Both the position numbers and the translations under genes were made by a program. The notes beneath the pieces are model-generated. The model was not told the origin of the DNA. It searched no databases and saw only the letters and a list, made by a program, of their open reading frames with translations. Shown one piece after another: positions 6,217-10,720 of a stretch of DNA of 10,720 bases. The stretch is taken from positions 1 to 10,720 of the forward strand of contig JADFKG010000066.1 of NCBI GenBank assembly GCA_022565075.1, written 5' to 3'. Numbering within the stretch: position 1 is the stretch's first letter; each line of letters begins with the position of its first letter. Source of the DNA: Chloroflexota bacterium (GTDB lineage: Bacteria; Chloroflexota; Dehalococcoidia; SM23-28-2; RBG-16-64-32).

Positions 6217-7185
6217 GTGGACGTCTCACAGCTCGGCGAATTCGGCCTGATCGAGCGCCTGACCCGCATCGTTGGCGCCGAAGGCTCGCCAGACCTCGTC
6301 GTCGGTCCAGGCGACGACGCCGCCGTCTGGCGCCTCGGCAGCGAGTACTTGATGGCGACTACGGACGCTATGGTCGAGGGCGTCCACTTCCAGCCGGAGC
6401 GCGCCCGTTGGGAGGACGTCGGCTGGAAGGCGCTGACCACCAACGTGAGCGACATCGCGGCGATGGGCGGCACACCGCTCTTCGCGCTTGTCACGCTCGC
6501 TCTCCCGCCCGAGACGCCCGCTGAAGCGATGGACGCGCTCTATCGCGGCCTCAGCGAGTCGGCCCGCGAGTACGGTGTGGCCATCGCCGGCGGAGACGTC
6601 GTGAGCGCGGCGCAGGTCAGCGTCACCGTCTCCCTCATGGGACGCGCAGCGCAGCGCGACGGCGAGCCGCTCGTGCTGCGACGGAGCGCCGCCCGACCGG
6701 GAGACGTCATCGCCATCACGGGCACGCTGGGCGACTCGGCCGCCGGTCTCAGGCTATTGCAGAGAGGTGTGCCGGCGGACGACCCCATCGTCCAACGGCA
6801 CACGCGGCCGGTGGCGCGGGTCGAGTCCGGACGCGCCGCCGTCGAAGCCGGCGTGCGCTGCGGCATCGACGTCTCGGACGGGCTCCTGCAGGACGTTGGC
6901 CACGTCTGCGGGATGTCGAACGCAGGAGCAGTGCTGCGAGCGGTGGACCTGCCGCTGAGCGACGGCCTGCGCGCCGCCTTCCCGGACGACGCGCTTGAGC
7001 TGGCCTGCACCGGTGGCGAGGACTACGAGCTGCTGCTCATCGGGCCAGCGACAGCTGTCTCGCGCGTGCCGGATGTGACGGTGATCGGAGAGATCGTTAA
7101 GGGACCGCCGCGTGCGACCCTCCTGGACGGCGCCGGAAGCGAGATCAAGTTCGCGCACGCGGGCTGGGATGCGCTCCGCCCGTGA
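6217..7185 (+). CDS. thiL: Thiamine-monophosphate kinase
   Basis: ThiL phosphorylates thiamine monophosphate with ATP to give thiamine diphosphate, the last step of cofactor synthesis, in the cytosol. The 322 residues match the usual length (about 310-340). Signatures in order: GEFGLIERL at residues 7-15; GPGDDAAVW (30-38), the N-terminal metal/ATP acidic motif; ATTDAMVEGVHF (about 48-59); WKALTTNVSDIAAMGG, the PurM-like dimer strand; a Gly-rich GTLGDSAAGL loop; IDVSDGLLQDVGH; and TGGEDYELL near the C-terminus, all typical for ThiL. The related SelD and PurM are excluded because the TTDAMVEGVHF and GEDYELL motifs are ThiL-specific and the N-terminal Cys/Sec of SelD is absent. The GTG start follows TATAAT directly. 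The stop overlaps the tsaE start by four bases (GTGA). No thiamine riboswitch can fit in the missing leader. Confidence 0.95.
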   Translation: MDVSQLGEFGLIERLTRIVGAEGSPDLVVGPGDDAAVWRLGSEYLMATTDAMVEGVHFQPERARWEDVGWKALTTNVSDIAAMGGTPLFALVTLALPPETPAEAMDALYRGLSESAREYGVAIAGGDVVSAAQVSVTVSLMGRAAQRDGEPLVLRRSAARPGDVIAITGTLGDSAAGLRLLQRGVPADDPIVQRHTRPVARVESGRAAVEAGVRCGIDVSDGLLQDVGHVCGMSNAGAVLRAVDLPLSDGLRAAFPDDALELACTGGEDYELLLIGPATAVSRVPDVTVIGEIVKGPPRATLLDGAGSEIKFAHAGWDALRP

Positions 7186-7634
7186 GCGCGCTGGAGTCGA
7201 GCAGCCCGGAAGAAACGCGACGGCTGGGCGAGGCGCTCGGCCGCGCGGCGGAGGCAGGCGACGTGGTCCTCCTCTCGGGCGAATTGGGCGCGGGCAAGAC
7301 CGTTTTCGTGCAGGGTGTCGCGCGCGGCCTCGGGTTCGAGGGGCCGGTGTCGTCGAAGTCGTTCGTCCTGCTCGGCGAGTACGCGGGCCGGATCACGCTT
7401 TACCACGCGGACCTCTACCGCCTGGAATCGCCGGACGAGGTCGCGGAGCTAGCGCTTGAGGAGATCAGCGGCAACGGCGTCCTTGTCGTCGAGTGGCCCG
7501 AGCGCGGCGACGTCGTCTTGCCGAAGGAGCGCCTGACGTTGCTCTTCGAGGTCAGCGGCCCGGAGACGCGACGGCTCACGACTGAAGCCAGGGGTGCGCG
7601 GGCACAAGCGCTGGCGGAGGCGCTCGGCGAGTGA
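7182..7634 (+). CDS. tsaE: tRNA t6A biosynthesis ATPase TsaE
   Basis: TsaE is the small ATPase that works with TsaB and TsaD to transfer threonylcarbamoyl to A37 of ANN-decoding tRNAs. The 150-residue length is normal. GELGAGKT (residues 33-40) is the Walker A loop. RITLYHADLYRLESPDEVAEL matches the conserved Asp-Tyr-Arg segment, and VVEWPERG the conserved Trp-Glu region near the C-terminal half. The usual SPTF switch is changed to VSSKSF (residues about 53-58), so the Pro and Thr are replaced by Lys and Ser. The GTG start lies inside the thiL stop (GTGA overlap), so translation is probably coupled. The gene precedes tsaB, with the same kind of overlap. No tsaD is visible in the window. Confidence 0.93.
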   Translation: MSALESSSPEETRRLGEALGRAAEAGDVVLLSGELGAGKTVFVQGVARGLGFEGPVSSKSFVLLGEYAGRITLYHADLYRLESPDEVAELALEEISGNGVLVVEWPERGDVVLPKERLTLLFEVSGPETRRLTTEARGARAQALAEALGE

Positions 7635-8302
7635 CGGAACTATCGATCGACACGGCCTCGTCGCTGGCCTCGGTCGCGCTCTCGCGTGGAGGCGAAGTGA
7701 TCGCGGAATCGACCTGGCAGTGCCAGCGCAATCACAGCGTCGAGCTCTTGCCGGCGATCGAACGGTTACTCGCGGACGTGTCCGAATCGGCAAGTGACCT
7801 GACGGCCGTATTCGTCTCGGTCGGGCCCGGCATGTACACGGGCCTGCGCGTCGGCGTCGCGACGGCGCAGGGGCTGGCGCGCGCCTCGGGTCTGCCGCTC
7901 GTGGGCATCGGCCGCCTGGAGCTGGACGCCTACCCGCACGCCTCGTTCGCGGGCGACGTCATCGCCGTGCACCGGGCCGGGCGCGGCGACCTGGCCTGGG
8001 CGACTTACCGCGACGGCCCGTGGCGCGAACTCGCGCCGCCCCACCTGACGAAGCCCGACGAGCTCGCCGATAGCTTGGGCCAGCGAACGCTCCTTACCGG
8101 CGAGATCGACGAAGAGCTGACGGCGCTGCTCGCCGAGCGCGCTGGCAACCGCGCCGAGATCGCTGCGCCCGCTACCCTGGGACGTTCAGTTGCCCTCGCG
8201 GAGCTGGGACACTCCCGGCTTGAAGCAGGCGCGGCGCACGAGCCAGCGCTCGTCGCGCCAGTATACCTGCGGCCGCCCGCGATCGGCCCGCAGACGCAGT
8301 AG
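7631..8302 (+). CDS. tsaB: tRNA t6A biosynthesis protein TsaB
   Basis: TsaB is the ASKHA-fold partner that forms the TsaBD heterodimer needed for the t6A37 modification. The 223-residue length matches bacterial TsaB. The N-terminal strand LSIDTASSLASVALSRGG is the phosphate-1-like segment, and NHSVELLPAIERLL follows. SVGPGMYTGLRVGVATAQGL is the family signature (usually GPGSFTGLR; here Met-Tyr in place of Ser-Phe). The GTG start overlaps the tsaE stop by four bases (GTGA). The C-terminal third is less conserved and ends in a typical PVYLRPP. The gene closes the thiL-tsaE-tsaB unit; ndk, 36 bases on, has its own -10. Confidence 0.93.
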   Translation: MTELSIDTASSLASVALSRGGEVIAESTWQCQRNHSVELLPAIERLLADVSESASDLTAVFVSVGPGMYTGLRVGVATAQGLARASGLPLVGIGRLELDAYPHASFAGDVIAVHRAGRGDLAWATYRDGPWRELAPPHLTKPDELADSLGQRTLLTGEIDEELTALLAERAGNRAEIAAPATLGRSVALAELGHSRLEAGAAHEPALVAPVYLRPPAIGPQTQ

Positions 8303-8322
8303 CGGCTAGCCCGCACGCAGCC

Positions 8323-8328
8323 TAGAAT
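8323..8328 (+). promoter_or_regulatory. -10 box of ndk (near-leaderless)
   Basis: TAGAAT is followed by 10 bases and then the ndk ATG at 8339. The expected transcription start leaves a leader of only about 3 bases. No Shine-Dalgarno precedes the ATG. Confidence 0.5.
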
Positions 8329-8338
8329 CGAACGCGAC

Positions 8339-8800
8339 ATGGGAGAACGAACCCTGATCCTGGTGAAGCCGGACGGCATGCAGCGCGGCCTCGCCGGCGA
8401 GATCATCTCGCGGCTGGAGTCGCGTGGTCTGCGCATCGTCGGTCTGCGCATGCTGCGGGTGGACGAGGCGCTGGCGAAGCGCCACTACGCCGAGCACGAA
8501 GGCAAGCCGTTCTTCGCTGGCCTGATCGACTACATCACTTCGAGCCCGATCATCGCCGCCGTGCTCGAGGGCACGCGGGCGATCGAGGTTGTACGCAAGA
8601 CGGTGGGCGCGACGAACCCGGCTGACGCTGAGCCCGGCACGATCCGCGGCGACCTCGCCGTCGAGCTGGGCCGCAACCTGATCCACGGCTCGGACGGGCC
8701 GGATTCAGCGGCGCGCGAGATCGCGCTCTTCTTCGACGAGTCGCAGCTGTTCGACTACGAGCGCGACATCGACCGCTGGATCTTCGAAGACGCTTCCTGA
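8339..8800 (+). CDS. ndk: Nucleoside diphosphate kinase
   Basis: Ndk transfers the gamma-phosphate from ATP to nucleoside diphosphates through a phospho-histidine and balances NTP and dNTP pools in the cytosol. The start MGERTLILVKPDGMQRGL is canonical. VGATNPADAEPGTIRGDLA (about residues 89-107) is the nucleotide-binding segment, and NLIHGSD carries the catalytic His116. The 153-residue length is near the usual 135-155; the extra residues form a C-terminal extension after the FF-DESQLFDY segment. The TGA stop at 8798-8800 is 19 bases from the end of the convergent rsfS; that gap holds only a weak 4-bp hairpin (CCGA/TCGG), so termination there is unclear. Confidence 0.96.
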   Translation: MGERTLILVKPDGMQRGLAGEIISRLESRGLRIVGLRMLRVDEALAKRHYAEHEGKPFFAGLIDYITSSPIIAAVLEGTRAIEVVRKTVGATNPADAEPGTIRGDLAVELGRNLIHGSDGPDSAAREIALFFDESQLFDYERDIDRWIFEDAS

Positions 8801-8819
8801 CCGAAGCGCTCGGGCAGCC

Positions 8820-9197
8820 CTACTGGATGCGCACGACGGGGACAGCGTTCGCCCAGAGGCTCTCAAGATCGTAGAAGGAGCGCTCCTCCGTCCCGAAGAT
8901 GTGCACGATGACGTCGCCGTAATCGAGCAGGACCCAGCCGGTCTTCGACGTGCCCTCGCGGCCCCGAGGTTGGACCTTCTCGGCCTTGCGCAGTTCTTCG
9001 TCGATCGTCTCCAGGATGGCGTCGATCTGGCGGTCGGAGCCGGCGCTGGCGATGACAAAATAATCGGCGAAAGACGATACCTTGCTGATATCCAGCAGCA
9101 GGATGTCTTCCGCCTGTTTTTCGGAGAGAATGTCCGTTATTCGGTGTGCCAGTTGTTCCGCTTGCAGATGCGCTCCTGAGAGTTGATTTCTACCCAA
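8820..9197 (-). CDS. rsfS: Ribosomal silencing factor RsfS
   Basis: RsfS (Iojap/YbeB family) binds ribosomal protein uL14 on the large subunit and blocks subunit joining under nutrient limitation. The 125-residue length is normal. The family core is complete: AHRITDILSEKQAEDILLLD, then SSFADYFVIASAGSDRQ, then TGWVLLDYGDVIVHIFGTEE with the RSFYDLESLW C-terminal signature. The only reasonable start is TTG at 9197; an AGGAG further in precedes CTG, which I consider unlikely. There is no Shine-Dalgarno before the TTG, and a TATACT -10 at 9216-9211 puts the transcript start about 7 bases upstream of it. It diverges from mnmA and converges on ndk. Confidence 0.93.
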   Translation of the reverse strand: MGRNQLSGAHLQAEQLAHRITDILSEKQAEDILLLDISKVSSFADYFVIASAGSDRQIDAILETIDEELRKAEKVQPRGREGTSKTGWVLLDYGDVIVHIFGTEERSFYDLESLWANAVPVVRIQ

Positions 9198-9210
9198 CTG
9201 AGGGTGAGTA

Positions 9211-9218
9211 AGTATAAC
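9211..9218. promoter_or_regulatory. Overlapping divergent -10 boxes of rsfS and mnmA
   Basis: The eight bases AGTATAAC contain TATAAC on the plus strand (9213-9218, for mnmA) and TATACT on the minus strand (9216-9211, for rsfS), sharing four bases. For rsfS, TTGGGC (9238-9233) at 16 bases is a plausible weak -35; mnmA has none that convinces me. The plus-strand transcript would start near 9225, just before the ATG at 9231. Binding of RNA polymerase in one direction should exclude the other. Confidence 0.5.
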
Positions 9219-9230
9219 ATGGGAACGACC

Positions 9231-10304
9231 ATGCCCAAGAAGCGCGCAGTCATCGCAATGTCCGGAGGCGTCGACTCCTCCGTGGCCGCCGGCCTCCTAG
9301 TCGAACAGGGGTACGAGGTGATCGGTATCACCATGCGCCTGTGGACCGAAGAAGACCCCGATGCTGCCCGCCACCACAAGCGCTGTTGCTCCGTTGAAGA
9401 CACCGCCGATGCTCGCGCCGCCGCCGATGTGCTGGGTGTGCGTCACTACGTGCTCAACCTGGAGCGCGAGTTCCAGGCGAACGTCGTCGATCACTTCGTG
9501 GCGGAGTACAGCCGAGGCCGCACGCCCAACCCTTGTCTCAGCTGCAACGACCGCGTGAAGTTTCGGCCGCTGCTGGAGCACGCCATCGCCCTCGAGGCCG
9601 ACTACCTGGCGACCGGCCACTACGTGCGCGTCCGCCATGGCCAGGAGGCCGAGTTGCTGCGGGCCGTCGATCCGGACAAGGATCAATCGTACGTCCTCTA
9701 CACGCTGGGTCAGGCGGAGCTTTCGCGCACGCTCTTCCCGGTCGGCGAATACCCGAAGGCGGAGATTCGCAACCTGGCGCAGGAGTGGTCGCTGCCAAAC
9801 GCCGACAAGCCGGACTCCGTGGACATCTGCTTTATCCCCAGCGGCGACTATCGTGCGTTCGTCCGCGATCGCGTGTCCGTGACGGCCGGAGACATCGTCG
9901 ATCTGGACGGTGAGGCCGTCGGCCGGCACGAAGGAATCATCGACTACACGGTCGGCCAGCGGCGCGGTCTGCCCGCGCGGGGCGGTGAAGAGCCGCTCTT
10001 CGTCGTTAACGTCGACGCGGACGAGAACCGTGTCGTCGTCGGCCCGCAAAGCGAGCTGATGGCGACGGACCTGATCGCCGATGAGCTGACGTGGGTTAGC
10101 GGCGAGCCGCCCGCCCCGGGCGCCGACGTTCAGGCACGCATCCGTTACCGCGCCGTTCCCGCGGCGGCCACGGTCGAGGTGACCGACGGGACAGCCAGGG
10201 TGCGGTTCGAGAAGCCGCAGCGGGCGGTCACGCCGGGACAAGCCGTTGTGCTCTACGACGGCGAGCGGGTCCTCGGCGGCGGCACGATCGTCGAGCGCCT
10301 GTAG
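9231..10304 (+). CDS. mnmA: tRNA-specific 2-thiouridylase MnmA
   Basis: MnmA activates U34 of Lys, Glu and Gln tRNAs with ATP and inserts sulfur to make s2U34. From ATG 9231 the protein has 357 residues, the family norm. AMSGGVDSSVAAGLL (residues 9-23) is the PP-loop pyrophosphatase motif. TPNPCLSCNDRVKF holds the catalytic Cys102, and DICFIPSGDYR the second catalytic Cys200, which together form the transient disulfide or persulfide. KDQSYVLY and the C-terminal beta-barrel (from about residue 250) are typical. An upstream in-frame TTG (9183) and ATG (9219) would place the start in or before the -10 box (9213-9218), so 9231 is preferred; MPKKRAVIAMSGG also matches the family N-terminus. TAG stop. 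Confidence 0.95.
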   Translation: MPKKRAVIAMSGGVDSSVAAGLLVEQGYEVIGITMRLWTEEDPDAARHHKRCCSVEDTADARAAADVLGVRHYVLNLEREFQANVVDHFVAEYSRGRTPNPCLSCNDRVKFRPLLEHAIALEADYLATGHYVRVRHGQEAELLRAVDPDKDQSYVLYTLGQAELSRTLFPVGEYPKAEIRNLAQEWSLPNADKPDSVDICFIPSGDYRAFVRDRVSVTAGDIVDLDGEAVGRHEGIIDYTVGQRRGLPARGGEEPLFVVNVDADENRVVVGPQSELMATDLIADELTWVSGEPPAPGADVQARIRYRAVPAAATVEVTDGTARVRFEKPQRAVTPGQAVVLYDGERVLGGGTIVERL

Positions 10305-10332
10305 GACGCCGCGGGCCATTACGGAAACTGTT

Positions 10333-10341
10333 TGGTATAAT
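10333..10341 (+). promoter_or_regulatory. Extended -10 promoter before the last gene
   Basis: TGGTATAAT is a perfect extended -10 (TG, one base, TATAAT), 29 bases after the mnmA stop. It predicts a leader of about 53 bases before the GTG at 10401, with GAAGAGGAG (10382-10390) as ribosome binding site. Confidence 0.65.
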
Positions 10342-10400
10342 CACCGCCGTCCACCGACTGTCGCCCCAGGACTATACGCCGGAAGAGGAGGCCCTGACCC

Positions 10401-10720
10401 GTGGAGCTAGGCTACATCGACACCCCCGAGGAATGGCGCGACCTGTTCATCATGATGTTCATGGTCGCGGGCACGGTCCTCTTTCTGCTCGGCATCATCC
10501 TCACGCTGGTTAGCGGCTTTCTTGGCGTGAACATACTGAACCGCGTACGCGGCATCCTGAAGCACAACGTGCAGCCGGCGGCCCAGAATGTGAAGGAGAC
10601 GACCGAGAACGTGAAGAGCACCGTCGCGTTCGTATCCGACAACGCGGTCAAGCCAGTCGTCAAGGTATATGGCGTCGCCGCCGGAGCCAGGCGCTTCGTT
10701 AGCGTCGCATCGAAGGTTGC
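10401..10720 (+). CDS. Small membrane protein with amphipathic C-terminal repeats (3' end outside window)
   Basis: The frame is open from GTG 10401 to the right edge (106 codons visible). An in-frame TGA at 10395-10397 and the GAAGAGGAG ribosome binding site fix the start. The product begins MELGYIDTPEEWRDLF and has one long hydrophobic segment (about residues 15-43: FIMMFMVAGTVLFLLGIIL and on). It continues with a Val/Lys/Asn-rich amphipathic stretch (VQPAAQNVKETTENVKSTVA, then VSDNAVKPVVKVYGVAAGAR) with near-11-residue periodicity. This layout recalls YtxH/DUF948-type single-pass proteins or other helix-repeat stress proteins, but I do not recognise the family. It has its own promoter behind mnmA. 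The missing 3' end prevents length comparison. Confidence 0.75.
   Translation, partial: MELGYIDTPEEWRDLFIMMFMVAGTVLFLLGIILTLVSGFLGVNILNRVRGILKHNVQPAAQNVKETTENVKSTVAFVSDNAVKPVVKVYGVAAGARRFVSVASKV

Noticed and set aside
6217..7185. Selenophosphate synthetase (SelD) next to the TGA-containing gene.
   Set aside because: SelD and ThiL share a fold, but TTDAMVEGVHF, GEDYELL and the missing N-terminal Cys/Sec segment identify ThiL.
8801..8819. Intrinsic terminator between ndk and rsfS.
   Set aside because: There is only a 4-bp stem and no T-run on either strand.
9183..9230. Longer MnmA starting at TTG 9183 or ATG 9219.
   Set aside because: The first lies upstream of the -10 box and the second touches its edge, so neither would be in the transcript; ATG 9231 gives the normal N-terminus.

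Overview
The window is a GC-rich bacterial chromosome segment, densely packed and with no mobile element, tRNA, rRNA or CRISPR array that I can see. Two likely F420-dependent enzymes (a luciferase-like oxidoreductase and a PPOX-family flavin/F420-binding protein), frequent GTG/TTG starts, and -10 boxes placed almost on top of start codons suggest a high-GC F420-using lineage. A Dehalococcoidia-like Chloroflexota is my best guess and an actinobacterium the main alternative. This is inference from protein style, not a search.

Left part (1-4395), all on the minus strand, read from right to left: a crotonase-fold acyl-CoA enzyme; a membrane-anchored D-alanyl-D-alanine carboxypeptidase whose frame is broken near its Pro/Ala/Glu-rich linker; a hotdog-fold thioesterase interrupted by one extra base; a PPOX-family protein with a good sigma70-type promoter; an EamA/DMT transporter; and, beyond it, the less GC-rich 3' remnant of an unidentified membrane protein. 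A strong hairpin sits between the carboxypeptidase and the thioesterase.

Middle and right part (4485-10720), mostly on the plus strand: an LLM-class F420-dependent oxidoreductase is followed by a class I SAM-dependent methyltransferase that is open across its whole length except for one in-frame TGA. Next comes a tightly coupled thiL-tsaE-tsaB operon (4-base GTGA overlaps) for thiamine diphosphate and tRNA t6A synthesis, then ndk. The minus-strand rsfS (ribosome silencing factor) faces ndk and diverges from mnmA (tRNA 2-thiouridylase), the two sharing one overlapping -10 region. The start of a small membrane protein runs off the right edge. The thiL-to-mnmA stretch is a housekeeping block for translation fidelity, ribosome hibernation and nucleotide/cofactor supply.

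The most unusual signal is the methyltransferase TGA at 5791. It falls where I would expect the first Cys of a Cys-Cys pair and is followed at a suitable distance by a 6-bp hairpin with a G in its loop, so it resembles a UGA/selenocysteine site with a bacterial SECIS. The two frameshifted genes 2-3 kb away make sequence error or gene decay a serious alternative. A second theme is the mix of apparently leaderless or near-leaderless genes (EamA gene, thiL, ndk, mnmA, rsfS) with genes that have clear Shine-Dalgarno sites.
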